From DASSUW01 sp963789005 (lineage in GTDB: Bacteria > Actinomycetota > Thermoleophilia > Solirubrobacterales > Solirubrobacteraceae), in NCBI GenBank assembly GCA_963789005.1, contig CAWBIZ010000005.1, positions 1 to 64,000 of the forward strand: a stretch of 64,000 nucleotides of DNA. The letters are read 5' to 3'. Below the pieces are notes generated by a model. The model saw only the letters and a list, made by a program, of their open reading frames with translations. It had not been told where the DNA came from and ran no database searches. Shown piece by piece: positions 24,940 through 34,315 of the stretch. Made by a program: the position numbers and the translations under genes. Each line of letters opens with the position of its first letter. The first letter of the stretch is position 1.

Positions 24940-26800
24940 ATGAGCACTGTCCTCCCGCACCCCGCCGCCGCTGGAATCTCCGGCGCGTTCACGCCGATCG
25001 CCGACTACGGCCTGCTGGCCGACTGCAACTCCGCGGCCCTCGTGAGCCGTGACGGCTCGATCGACTGGCTGTGCCTGCCGCGCTACGACTCCGACGCGCT
25101 GCTGTCGCGCATCCTCGATCCGAGCGCCGGCCACTGGTCGCTGCGCCCGGCGGGCGCGTACTCGAGCGAGCGGCGCTACGTGCCCGGCACGCTGGTGATC
25201 GAGACCACCTACCGCACGGAGACCGGCAGCGTCCGCGTGCGCGACGCGATGGCCTTCGCCGAGGGCCAGCGCGGGCACGCGCTCGGCTTCGACGCGCCGC
25301 ACGAGGTGCTGCGCGCGGTCGAGGGCGTCGACGGCGAGGTCGAGATGGTGATGGAGCTCGCCGTGCGGCCCGAGTACGGGCTGATCCGGCCGCTCATCCG
25401 GCCCGAGGAGGGCGGGGCGCGCACGTTCGGCTCCGGCCGCGTCGTGGTGCGCTCGGGCGCGCCGCTCGAGGTCGATGACGCCACCATGCGCGCGGCCTTC
25501 CGTGTGCGCGGCGGCGAGCGCGTGGGCTTCGCGATGCGCTGGGCGCCGGCAGAGACCCGCGTGGCCGAAGCGACGGCTTCTGAGGCCGTGTTCGACCGGA
25601 TCGACGACACCGTCGAGGCGTGGCGGTCGTGGGACGCCGAGCACGACGTCTACGACGGCCCGCGGCGCGACATCGTGCGTCACAGCGCGCGTGTCCTGAA
25701 GGGGCTGACCTATCGCCCCACCGGCGCGATCGTCGCCGCTCCCACGACCTCGCTGCCCGAGACCGTCGGCGGCGAGCGCAACTGGGACTACCGCTTCTCC
25801 TGGATCCGCGACTCGAGCCTGACGATCGAGGCGCTGTACATCGGCGCCTGCCCGGACGAGGCCGAGGAGTTCATCTCGTTCATGACCAGCGCCGCCGGCG
25901 GCCGCGCGAGCGAGGGCTCGCTGCAGATCATGTACGGGATCGGCGGCGAGCACGACCTGTCCGAGCGGTCGCTGCCGCATCTCCGCGGCTGGCGCGACTC
26001 GCAGCCCGTGCGCGTCGGGCAACGGCGCCTGGGACCAGGTCCAGCTCGACGTCTACGGCGAGCTGCTCAATGCCCTGCACCTCTACCGCGAGAAGCTCGG
26101 CGACCTGCATCCGGAGATCCAGGCGTTCGTCGCCGACCTCGCGGACACCGCGGCCCGGCGCTGGATGGAGAAGGACTCGGGCATCTGGGAGATGCGCGGG
26201 GAGCCGCGCCACCACCTGTCCTCGAAGGTGCTGTGCTGGGTGGCGCTCGACCGCGCAGTCGAGCTCGCGCCGCAGCTCGGGATGCACGCCCGGGTCGAGA
26301 AGTGGGAGGCCGCACGCGACGAGATCCGGGCGGCGATCCTCGAGCGAGGCTGGAGCGAGTCGCGGCAGGCGTACGCGCAGTCGTTCGGCGCCGACGAGCT
26401 CGACGGCGCGCAGCTGCTGATGCCGATCTACGGCTTCCTGCCCGCGACGGATGAGCGCATGCGCTCGACGATCGAGGCGATCGCCCGCGACCTCACCGAG
26501 GACGGGCTCGTGCTCCGCTACCGCGCCGAGGAGGGCCTGAACGCCGACGGCCTGACCGGCGAGGAGGGCACGTTCGTCATCTGCTCGTTCTGGCTCGTCA
26601 CCTGCCTGGCGCAGGCGGGCGAGATCGAGCGCGCCGAGGCGCTGTTCGAGCAGCTGGCCGGCTACGCCAACGACCTCGGCCTGCTGGGCGAGGAGATCGA
26701 CACCGCCAACGGCGAGCAGCTCGGCAACTTCCCGCAGGCGTACAGCCACATCGGGCTGATCACCGCGGCGCACGCGATCGACGAGGCGCGGCGGTCGTGA
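24940..26800 (+). CDS. GH15 glucoamylase/trehalase-like enzyme (one frameshift)
   Basis: GH15 glycoside hydrolase of about 620 residues. An N-terminal beta-sandwich (about 15-230: PIADYGLLADCNSAALV, GSIDWLCLPRYDSDALL) is followed by the (alpha/alpha)6 catalytic domain with NWDYRFSWIRDSSLT, EMRGEPRHHLSSKVLCW (catalytic Glu region) and GEQLGNFPQAYSHIGLI (second Glu). Bacterial proteins of this type hydrolyse alpha-glucans or trehalose. The frame changes at the GGG at 26017-26019 (one extra G), splitting VRVGNGAWDQV; this looks like a homopolymer error. No signal peptide. It is the first of six genes joined by short overlaps. Confidence 0.88.
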
Positions 26801-28171
26801 CCGACTTCGACGTCATCGTCGTCGGCGGCGGGCCCGCCGGCGAGCACTGCGCCGCCCGGCTCGCCGAGGGCGGCCTCCGGGTCGCGATCGCCGAGCGCGA
26901 GCTGCTCGGCGGCGAGTGCTCGTACTGGGGCTGCATCCCGTCCAAGACGCTCCTCCGCCCGGGCGAGGCTCTCCACGCCGCGCTCGAAGCCCCCGGCGCG
27001 CTAAAGGGGTCAGACCCCTTGAGTCGGCGTGACTCAAGGGGTCTGACCCCTCCGTTGGTCGACGCTGCCGCCGCGTTCGCGTGGCGGGACTTCATGGTCA
27101 GCGGGTACGACGACTCCGGCCAGGCGAGCTGGGCTGCGGGCGCGGGCATCGAGGTGCTGCGCGGCGCCGCTCGGCTCGATGGGCCGGGGCGAGTGCTGGT
27201 CGGCGACGCGGTCTACACGGCTGCCGACGTCGTGCTCGCCACCGGCTCGGATGCCGTGATCCCGCCCGTGCCCGGGCTGCGTGAGCTCGAGGGTGTGTGG
27301 ACCAACCGCGAGGCGACCGGCCTGACCGAGGTCCCGCGGCGGCTGCTCGTGCTCGGCGGCGGGCCGGTCGGCATCGAGCTCGCCCAGGCGATCGCACGCA
27401 TGGGCGCGTCGGTCGCGATCGTGGAGGGCGCCGAGCGGCTGCTCGCGCGTGAGCCGGCCGCGCTTGGCGAGGCGCTCGCGACCGCGCTCGAGGGCGAGGG
27501 GATCGAGCTGCACTTCGGGCAGCACGCCGCCACCGCGCGCCGCGAGGGTCACGACTACGTGCTCGAGCTGGCCGACGGAACCCTGCTGCGCGGCGACCGG
27601 CTGCTCGTGGCCACCGGCCGGCGCCCGCGGATCGCCGGGCTCGGGCTCGAGACCGTCGGGCTCGACACGGTCAAGGTCGACGCGCGCATGCGCGTGGCCG
27701 ACGGCCTGTGGGCGATCGGCGACGTGACCGGCATCTGGCCGCTCACGTACGTCGGCAAGTACCAGGGCCGGATCGCCGCCGCCAACATCCTCGGCACGCC
27801 GCGCGAGGCCGACTACTCGGCCGTCCCGCGCGTCGTCTTCACCAACCCGCAGGCGGCAGCGGTGGGGGAGGCCGACGGCGCCGCTGGTCGCCACCGCGTC
27901 GCTCGCGGAGGTCCCGCGCACGGCGACCTACACGCGCGCGTACGACACCAAGCCCGGCTTCCTCACGCTCGTCTCCGACGGCGAGCGGCTGACCGGCGCG
28001 TACGCGCTCGGACCGGACGCCGGCGAGTGGCTGCAGCAGGCCACGCTGGCGATCCGCGCGCGGGTGCCGCTCGACGTCGTGACCGACGTCATCCAGCCGT
28101 TCCCGACGTTCTCGGAGGCCTTCCTGCACGCGCTGCAGGCGCTCGAGGCCAAGGAGCCGGCAGCGGCATGA
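26797..28171 (+). CDS. Pyridine nucleotide-disulfide oxidoreductase (mercuric reductase/Lpd-like), carries an in-frame palindrome
   Basis: Class I flavoprotein disulfide reductase, about 457 residues. FAD site VVGGGPAGEHCA, redox-active pair GGECSYWGCIPSK (C-x4-C), NAD(P) site LGGGPVGIELAQA, second FAD motif LWAIGDVTGIWPLTYV, and C-terminal dimer domain with QPFPTFSEAFL. The usual C-terminal His-x-x-x-x-Glu pair of lipoamide dehydrogenases is absent (QPFPTFSEA instead), so the substrate is not lipoamide. A one-base loss near 27880 splits the gene. Residues about 69-85 are encoded by a palindromic insertion (27005-27051). The GTG start overlaps the GH15 stop and the stop overlaps the SMP-30 start. 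Confidence 0.88.
27005..27051. repeat. REP-like double palindrome inserted in frame in a coding sequence
   Basis: Perfect inverted repeat with 21-bp arms (27005-27025 and 27031-27051) and a GGCGT loop. Each arm itself contains a smaller palindrome (GGGGTCAGACCCC on the left, GGGGTCTGACCCC on the right), so the element can fold as a cruciform with side hairpins. Its reading frame is open and adds about 17 residues (KGSDPLSRRDSRGLTP) between APGA and VDAAAAF, a loop region of the flavoprotein. The shape recalls REP/BIME palindromes moved by TnpA-REP (RAYT) transposases and Rickettsia palindromic elements found inside proteins. Confidence 0.85.
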
Positions 28172-28920
28172 TCGAGCTGGTCCGCACCGACGCGCACGAG
28201 GGCCCGGTCTGGGTCCCGGGCGCGCTCTACTTCACGACCAACCGCCCCGACGTGCAGATCCGGCGGCTCGACCTCGCCAGCGGCGACGTCACCACCGTGC
28301 AGGCGGACACCGGCGTCGCCAACGGGATGGCCCGCGACGACGGGTCGCTGCTCGTGTGCGAGCAGGCCCCGGCCGCGATCACGCGCGTCGACCCGCTCAC
28401 CGGCGCACGGCTCGAGACGGTCGTCGACACGTTCGACGGCAAGCCCCTGAACTCGCCGAACGACGTCATCGTCGACTCGGGCGGCGCGATCTGGTTCACC
28501 GACCCGAGCTACGCCCACGTCCAGGGCTTCGCGCCGCCGCCGCAGCTGCCCGACGCCGTCTACCGCTACGCCGACGGCACGCTCGAGCGCGTCGCGGACG
28601 GGTTCGAGAAGCCCAACGGCCTCGCGCTCTCGCCCGACGAGCGCACGCTCTACGTCGGCGACAGCGAGGCGTGCGTGATCTGGGCGTTCGAGGACGGCGA
28701 GCGACGCCTGTTCGCCGAGATCGACACCGGCTACCCGGACGGCCTCAAGGTGGACGCGGCCGGGCGCGTCTGGAGCACGGCCGGCGACGGCGTGCGGATC
28801 TTCGACACCGACGGACGGCAGATCGGGCTCGTCCCGCTGCCTGGCGCCGTGAACTTCGCCTTCGGCGACGGCGCCGTCTTCATCACCACCGACGACGCGA
28901 TCTGGAGGACTTCGACATGA
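28168..28920 (+). CDS. SMP-30/gluconolactonase-family lactonase
   Basis: 250-residue six-bladed beta-propeller of the SMP-30/gluconolaconase/LRE family, which opens sugar lactones using one divalent metal. Likely metal ligands: Glu in DAHEGPVW, Asn in LNSPNDVIVD, Asn in EKPNGLALSPDE and Asp in LYVGDSEACV. Short, single-domain and without a signal peptide. The ATG overlaps the flavoprotein stop (ATGA) and the stop overlaps the GlcG gene start, indicating tight coupling within the six-gene unit. Confidence 0.9.
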   Translation: MIELVRTDAHEGPVWVPGALYFTTNRPDVQIRRLDLASGDVTTVQADTGVANGMARDDGSLLVCEQAPAAITRVDPLTGARLETVVDTFDGKPLNSPNDVIVDSGGAIWFTDPSYAHVQGFAPPPQLPDAVYRYADGTLERVADGFEKPNGLALSPDERTLYVGDSEACVIWAFEDGERRLFAEIDTGYPDGLKVDAAGRVWSTAGDGVRIFDTDGRQIGLVPLPGAVNFAFGDGAVFITTDDAIWRTST

Positions 28921-29744
28921 GCACCGTCCGCACCCGCAGGATCATCGACAACGCCGGCGCCGCCGCCGTGCTGGACGCCGCCGAGCAGGCGGCCGACGCC
29001 GCCGGCCACCGCGTCGTGATCGCGATCGTCGACCCGTGGGGCGAGTTGATCGAGCTGCGCCGCACCGCGGGCGCGCAGGTCGCCTCCTCGCGCGTGGCGG
29101 TCGACAAGGCGCGCACCGCCGCGATCTTCGTCCGCCCCAGCCGCGAGATGGAGGAGCAGGTCACGAACGGGCGCATCGGGGCGCTCGCGCTCCACGGTGC
29201 CTCGGCCCTGACGGGCGGCATCCCGCTCAAGTACGAGGGCGAGGTCGTCGGCGCGATCGGCACGAGCGGCGAGACGCCCGACGAGGACGAGGCGATCTCG
29301 ATCGCCGGCGCGGGCGTCAACTTCTCGGTCGTCGAGGTCCCGGCGCTGACCTACGAGGGCGCCAAGGTGGCCGCCGAGGCCGTCGCTGCCGAAGCCGCGC
29401 GCCGCGGCGTTGCCCCGGTCGTCTCCGCGGTCGACGCGGGCGGCGCGCTGATGTTCCTCGTCCGCCCGGACATGGCCCAGGTCGCGAGCGTCGAGGTCAC
29501 GACCGACAAGGCGCGGACGGCGGCGATCTACCGCCGCCCGAGCAAGGACTTCGAGGACCAGGCCTCCGGCGGCCGGCCGTCGGCGCTGCACCTCGCCCGC
29601 GCGGTCCCGCTCCAGGGCGGCATCCCGATCGAGCACGACGGCCACGTGATCGGCGCGATCGGCGTGTCCGGCGCCACCGACGCACCCGAGGACAACGAGC
29701 TGGCGATGATCGGCGCCCGCGCGCTGGCGCTCGTGGAGGCGTGA
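28917..29744 (+). CDS. Tandem GlcG/HbpS-like (DUF336) two-domain protein
   Basis: 275 residues made of two GlcG/HbpS domains (about 5-135 and 140-270). Each has the family features: VIAIVDPWGELIELRRT and VVSAVDAGGALMFLVRP for the first strand pair, TDKARTAAI or VDKARTAAI, and a glycine-rich GGIPL/GGIPI end followed by VVGAIGTSGET or VIGAIGVSGAT. Single-domain relatives include HbpS (haem-binding) and GlcG (glycolate operon), but the molecular role is unclear. Here the duplicate is fused into one chain, so it could form an internal pseudo-dimer. Overlaps both neighbours. Confidence 0.87.
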   Translation: MSTVRTRRIIDNAGAAAVLDAAEQAADAAGHRVVIAIVDPWGELIELRRTAGAQVASSRVAVDKARTAAIFVRPSREMEEQVTNGRIGALALHGASALTGGIPLKYEGEVVGAIGTSGETPDEDEAISIAGAGVNFSVVEVPALTYEGAKVAAEAVAAEAARRGVAPVVSAVDAGGALMFLVRPDMAQVASVEVTTDKARTAAIYRRPSKDFEDQASGGRPSALHLARAVPLQGGIPIEHDGHVIGAIGVSGATDAPEDNELAMIGARALALVEA

Positions 29745-31252
29745 TGGCGGCCACCGAGATCCAGTCCGCGGCCGCCGTCCCCGGCCCGCCCGAGCTCCTG
29801 CCCGGGCGACCGGACGCGATCGTCGACCTGCAGACCGCCGCCGGCGCCGCGCTCGTCGGCGTGGCCTGGCGCTACGCGGATGCGCGAGTCGAGGAGATCG
29901 ACTTCGTCGAGCTCGCCGGCCCGGGCGCGCCCGACCCGCTCGGGCCGGGCACCGTGCCCAACCGCACGTACGACGTGCTCCCGCACGCCGAGGCCGCCGA
30001 CTTCGACGACTCCGGCTGGGAGCGGCTCGCGCCCGCCGACACCATGCGCCGGCTCGCCACGGGCCGCGTGTGCTTCAACTGGTACCGCACCGAGGTCACG
30101 ATCCCGGAGCGGCTCGGCGAGCTCGATCCCACGGGCGCGACCGTCGTGTTCGAGGTCGCCGTCGACGACTACGCCGAGGTGTGGGTCGACGGCGCGATGC
30201 CGCTGGCCCTCGGCACCATCGGCGGTCAGGTGGTCGCCGGCTTCAACGCCCCCAACCGCGTCGTGCTCACTCGCGACGCGCAGCCCGGCGACCGCTTCAC
30301 GATCGCCGTGTTCGGCATGAACGGGCCGATCTCGGCCTCGCCGCGCAACTACATCTGGATGCGCACCGCGACGCTCGACTTCTACGCGGGCGCGACCGCC
30401 GCGCGACCGGAGCTCGAGCGCGTGGCCGGCGGCTTCGAGTTCACCGAGGGCCCGCTGTGGTCGCCCGAGGGAGCGCTGCTCTTCAGCTCGCCGAACACGA
30501 ACGTCATCTACCGCCTCGATCCGTCACTAGGCCAGGTGACGGTGTTCCGCTCGAAGTCCGGCTACGCGGGCGTCGACATCGGCCGCTACCACCAGCCGGG
30601 CTCGAACGGGCTCGCGTTCTCGCCAGACGGCCTGCTCACGATCTGCCAGCACGGCAACCGGCGCGTGATCCGCGTCAACCCGCACGGCGACATCTCGGTG
30701 ATGGCGGACGCGTACGAGGGTCGCCGGCTCAACAGCCCCAACGACCTCGTGTACGGCTCCGACGGCACGCTGTACTTCACCGACCCGCCGTTCGGCCTGC
30801 CGGAGTTGTACGACGACCCGGCCAAGGAGCTGCCGTTCAGCGGCGTCTTCGCGGTCCGCGACGGCGCTGTCGAGCTGGTCACCGACGAGTTGCAGGGCCC
30901 GAACGGCGTCGCGCTCTCGCCCGACGAGCGGTACCTCTACGTCGGCGACTGGGATCCCGAGCACAAGGCCGTCATGCGCTACGACCTGCGGGTCGGCGGG
31001 CCGGGCGAGCTCCTGTGCGACCTCACCGCCGCGCCCGGCGAGGACGCGATCGACGGCATCGAGGTGGACCCCGACGGCCGGCTCTACGTCTGCGGCCCCG
31101 GCGGCATCTGGGTGCTCTCCCCACAGGGCGAACAGCTCGAGCTGATCGAGCTCCCCGAGTCTCCGCACAACCTCGCGTGGGGCGACGCCGACGGCCGCTC
31201 CCTGTACGTGACCGCCCTGACCAGCATCTACCGCATCCGGAGGAACCCATGA
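29744..31252 (+). CDS. SMP-30-family lactonase with N-terminal jelly-roll domain
   Basis: 502-residue protein. The C-terminal 350 residues are an SMP-30/gluconolactonase propeller (FEFTEGPLWSPEGALLF, RLNSPNDLVYGSDGTL, GPNGVALSPDERYLYVGDWD). The N-terminal 150 residues look like a galactose-binding jelly roll of the kind found in GH2 enzymes (FNWYRTEVTIPERL, VVFEVAVDDYAEVWVDG). The N-terminal part may bind sugar or mediate oligomerisation. It is the second SMP-30 gene of the operon; the two propellers differ enough to suggest different substrates or a two-step use. Start ATG overlaps the preceding stop by one base. Confidence 0.87.
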   Translation: MAATEIQSAAAVPGPPELLPGRPDAIVDLQTAAGAALVGVAWRYADARVEEIDFVELAGPGAPDPLGPGTVPNRTYDVLPHAEAADFDDSGWERLAPADTMRRLATGRVCFNWYRTEVTIPERLGELDPTGATVVFEVAVDDYAEVWVDGAMPLALGTIGGQVVAGFNAPNRVVLTRDAQPGDRFTIAVFGMNGPISASPRNYIWMRTATLDFYAGATAARPELERVAGGFEFTEGPLWSPEGALLFSSPNTNVIYRLDPSLGQVTVFRSKSGYAGVDIGRYHQPGSNGLAFSPDGLLTICQHGNRRVIRVNPHGDISVMADAYEGRRLNSPNDLVYGSDGTLYFTDPPFGLPELYDDPAKELPFSGVFAVRDGAVELVTDELQGPNGVALSPDERYLYVGDWDPEHKAVMRYDLRVGGPGELLCDLTAAPGEDAIDGIEVDPDGRLYVCGPGGIWVLSPQGEQLELIELPESPHNLAWGDADGRSLYVTALTSIYRIRRNP

Positions 31253-31803
31253 GCCGCAACCTCGAGCCCGGCACCACGATCCCCGACTTCGAGCTGCCCG
31301 ACGAGAACGGCGTCATGCACCGGCTGTCCGAGCTGCAGGGCGACGGCGTGCTCGTGGTTCATCTCAGCCGCGGCGAGCACTGCCCGCGCGAGCGCAAGCA
31401 CCACGAGGAGCTGCTGCGCTTCCACGAGTGGTGCTCGCTCGCGTACGCCGACCTGGTCAGCATCCTCCCCAACACCCAGCACGACGCGCTGCGGGTGAAG
31501 ATCGGCACCGGCGCGCACTGGACGTTCCTCGCCGACGAGGAGCTCGAGGTGCAGCAGCACTTCGACATCAACGAGTACACCGACACCCATCACGACAACG
31601 CGGGCGTGCCGCACACGCTGATCCTCTCCCCGGGGCTCGTGGTCGAGAAGGTCTACGTCGGCTACTGGTTCTGGGGCCGCCCCTCGAGCGACCAGCTCTG
31701 GCGCGACCTCGGCGAGATCTATGCCCGCATCAAGCCCGACTTCGACCCGACCACGCCTGAGGCGCGGGCGGAGTGGGAGATGGGCCTAGCGGCGTCCCGG
31801 TAG
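31249..31803 (+). CDS. Peroxiredoxin-like (AhpC/TSA-type) thioredoxin-fold protein
   Basis: 184 residues with a thioredoxin fold. TIPDFELPDENG at the start and SRGEHCPRERKHHEELL around residue 50 match the peroxidatic-Cys region of AhpC/TSA proteins (R-G-x-x-C-P-x-x-R). A single Cys in that motif plus Cys at HEWCSLAY suggests peroxide reduction. GGAGG lies five bases before the ATG at 31249. It is the last gene of the six-gene unit, suited to remove hydrogen peroxide made by an oxidase step; that link is inference. Its 3' end overlaps the convergent MFS gene by 18 bases. Confidence 0.8.
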   Translation: MSRNLEPGTTIPDFELPDENGVMHRLSELQGDGVLVVHLSRGEHCPRERKHHEELLRFHEWCSLAYADLVSILPNTQHDALRVKIGTGAHWTFLADEELEVQQHFDINEYTDTHHDNAGVPHTLILSPGLVVEKVYVGYWFWGRPSSDQLWRDLGEIYARIKPDFDPTTPEARAEWEMGLAASR

Positions 31804-33193
31804 CAGCGGAGAGACGAGCAGCGCGCAACCGGAGGCGATCGCGCCCATGAGGAACGCGTCGGTGTAGCCGGACTCGGCCGGCAGGGGGCCGAGGAGGCCG
31901 GCGCCGGTGATGATCGCCGCGGTGACCGCCGTCCCGACGGCGATGCCCGACGTCCGCACGACCGCGTGCACGGCGACCGCCGCGCTCGTCTTCTCGAGCG
32001 GCGCGCCGCGGGCGACCACGGAGATGATCGCCGTGACGCAGAACCCGACGGCGAGGCCGACGCCCGCGGCGCCGGTGGCGATCGGCGCCGCCGCGTCGTG
32101 CTCCGCCATCAGCAGCAGGTACGCGGCGAGCGCGCACGCCGAGCCGATGGCCATCAGCACCCGCGGGCCGATGACGTCGACGGCTCGCCCGGCGATCCAC
32201 GCGGCGGCGATGCTGGCGAGCGCCATCGGCAGCAGCAGCAGGCCTGTGCTCGTCACCGAGTAGCCGAGCCCGTAGCCGGTCACCTCCGGCAGTGCCGCGA
32301 TCTGCGGCACGACGATCACCACCGCGGCAAACGCGACGCCGACGGCGAGCGCGCACACGTGCGCCTGCGCGAACGGGCGCCTGGCGATGAACGCGAGGTC
32401 GATCAGCGGCTCGCGCACGCGGCCCTCGACGGCGAAGAAGGCGGCCAGCAGCAGCGCGGCGCAGGCGAACAGCACCACGACGCGGCCGGAGCCCCAGCCC
32501 CAGTCGTTGCCCTTCGAGATCGCGAGCAGGAGCGAGGCGAGCCCCGACGCCACGAGCACGGCGCCGCCGAGGTCCACGCGGGCGCGGGCGCGCGGCGGGG
32601 GCGCCGGCACGAGCGCCACGACCCCGGCGATAAGCACGATCGCGACGCCGAACAGGACCCAGAAGAGCGCCTCGACGGACACCTCGTCGACGAGGATGCC
32701 GCTGATCAGGTAGCCGATCGCGGCGCCGGCACCGGCGGCGCCTACGAGAATCCCGATCCCCGCGCGCGAGCCGCTCCCGCGGGAGCGTGTCGCGGGCGAT
32801 CCCGAGCGCCAGCGGCCCGATCGCCGCGCCCGCGCCCTGCACGATCCGGCCCGCGATCAGCAGGCCGATCGAGTCCGCCAGCGCGCAGATCAGGCTCCCG
32901 ACCGCGAACGCCGTCAGGCCGGCGAGCAGCATCCGCCGGCGCCCGAACAGGTCGCCCAGGCGACCGCACAACGGAACAGCGACGACCGAGGCGAGCAGGA
33001 ACCCGGTCGCGAGCCACGAGACCGAGATCAATGACGCCGAGTACTCCTGCGCGATCACCGGCAGCGCGGGCAGCACGATCGAGGACTCGAGGCCGAAGTC
33101 GGCGGCTCCGAACGCGAGCACGAGCAACCCACCGAGTGACAACGACCGAGCCTCGGGCGGAGCAGTCGGGACGGCGGCGACCGTGGACGCCAT
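31786..33193 (-). CDS. MFS transporter, DHA2-like multidrug pump (one frameshift)
   Basis: About 468 residues with roughly 14 hydrophobic segments. Motif A (GRLGDLFGRRRMLLAG) and the ALPVIAQEYSASLISVSWL start are typical of the DHA2 branch. The frame shifts at the CCCC run 32758-32761: one extra base splits ARGIGILVGAAG. Both halves are clearly parts of one transporter, so I treat this as an error. Substrates unknown. Standalone, convergent with the peroxiredoxin. Confidence 0.85.
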
Positions 33194-33228
33194 CGTCCGC
33201 CGACGCTACCGCCCCCGCGGCGGCGGAA

Positions 33229-33813
33229 TCAAGTGCGCCGAACAGCCTCGTGCCACGACCGGTGGCGCATCAGCGTGCGGGTCACCGCCGCCGCGGCGGT
33301 CATCGGCGCGGAGCGCAGCCGCACGCCGTCCCGCCGCCACGACCACAGCACGTACACCGCGTCGATGTGTATCTGGATGAGCATCGACGCAGGCGTAGCG
33401 ATCGTCGGCGCCGTCTCGGCGGTCAACCCCTTTGAGCGAGGCGCCCGGATGGTCCACACCATCGCCGCTGCCGTCGCGGCGAGCACGAGCGCGGCGACGG
33501 CACGTTCGTGCGCCGTGGGGCCTCGGCGGACGACGTCTAAGGCCGCTGCGAATACGCCGATCAGTGCGAGGGCGATCGGCAGCGGTATGGGCGCGCGGAC
33601 GTCCTTCCGGTAGCCGGCCCAATACGCCTGCACGACTGGCTGCCCTTGCTTGCGGAGCTCGTGCCAGCGTTCGATCCGCTCCCTCTGATCGCCGGCATTC
33701 GTCCGGCTCTCTCGTCCGGCGTCGAACGCCGCGCGTAGCTCGGGCCGGCTGAGGTCCGGCGGCGGACCGTACGCCCGATGCGGGCAGACGAGCGAGAGGT
33801 GGTAGCGGGGCAC
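33229..33813 (-). CDS. Hypothetical protein with two membrane segments
   Basis: 194 residues, no recognised family. N-terminal 75 residues are soluble and basic (RESRTNAGDQRERIERWHEL), then two hydrophobic segments (PLPIALALIGVFAAALDVV and AVAALVLAATAAAMVWTI), then a short basic tail. The GTG start lies inside a 12-bp hairpin (33807-33835). No function is proposed. Confidence 0.55.
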   Translation of the reverse strand: MPRYHLSLVCPHRAYGPPPDLSRPELRAAFDAGRESRTNAGDQRERIERWHELRKQGQPVVQAYWAGYRKDVRAPIPLPIALALIGVFAAALDVVRRGPTAHERAVAALVLAATAAAMVWTIRAPRSKGLTAETAPTIATPASMLIQIHIDAVYVLWSWRRDGVRLRSAPMTAAAAVTRTLMRHRSWHEAVRRT

Positions 33814-33835
33814 GGCACTCAGTGTGCCGTGCCCC
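33807..33835 (-). terminator. Hairpin after SRPBCC gene, overlapping the next start codon
   Basis: Perfect 12-bp stem (GGGGCACGGCAC / GTGCCGTGCCCC) with loop TCAGT. It begins ten bases after the SRPBCC stop (33845) and contains the GTG start (33811-33813) of the next gene in the same direction. It could end SRPBCC transcription or hide the start of the downstream gene. There is no clear T tail. Confidence 0.6.
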
Positions 33836-33844
33836 GTCGCGGTG

Positions 33845-34303
33845 CTACCCCTCGCGCGGGACGTCTCCGCGCCAGGCGCCGGTCTCGCTGCCGCGCTCCT
33901 CGATCATCTCCTTGAAGCGCTGCAGGTCGCCCTTCACGCGCCGGTCGGGCGCGCCGATGGCGTCGCCGATCTTCTCCTTGATGCCCTCGGGCACGAAGTC
34001 CATCTGGACCATCACGCGCGAGTGGCTGTCGTCGAGCTTGTGGAACGTGACGACGCCGGCGTTCTCCTTGCCGTCGGTGTTCTTCCACGCCACGCGCTCG
34101 TCGGGGAGCTGCTCGGTGATCTCGGCGTCCCACTCGTGGCGGGTGCCGCCGAACTCGGCGACCCAGTGCATATGGCGGTCGTCGATCTGGCGGATCTCCT
34201 CGACGCCCTCCATGAACTTCGGGAACTCCTCGAACTGCGTCCACTGGTTGTACGCCGTCTGGACGGGGACATCCAGCTCGATGGACTGCTCGATGGTCGA
34301 CAT
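33845..34303 (-). CDS. SRPBCC (START-like) family protein
   Basis: 152-residue helix-grip protein of the polyketide-cyclase/dehydrase type. Features: SIELDVPVQTAYNQWTQFEEF at the start (typical P-x-x-x-x-W-x-x-F/W pattern), an aromatic beta-sheet core (HMHWVAEFGG) and a C-terminal long helix (RRVKGDLQRFKEMIEER). Such proteins bind hydrophobic ligands; the exact ligand is not predictable. A strong Shine-Dalgarno (GGAGG) precedes the ATG at 34303. Confidence 0.87.
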   Translation of the reverse strand: MSTIEQSIELDVPVQTAYNQWTQFEEFPKFMEGVEEIRQIDDRHMHWVAEFGGTRHEWDAEITEQLPDERVAWKNTDGKENAGVVTFHKLDDSHSRVMVQMDFVPEGIKEKIGDAIGAPDRRVKGDLQRFKEMIEERGSETGAWRGDVPREG

Positions 34304-34315
34304 GCGGTCCTCCTT

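Noticed and set aside
24940..28171. True pseudogenes at GH15 and the flavoprotein
   Set aside because: Single-base indels in or near G/C runs, with family motifs intact on both sides, match the error pattern elsewhere in the window better than decay.
33421..33445. GGTCAACCCCTTTGAG as a second copy of the 27-kb palindromic element
   Set aside because: Only a partial, one-arm similarity without an inverted partner; probably chance.
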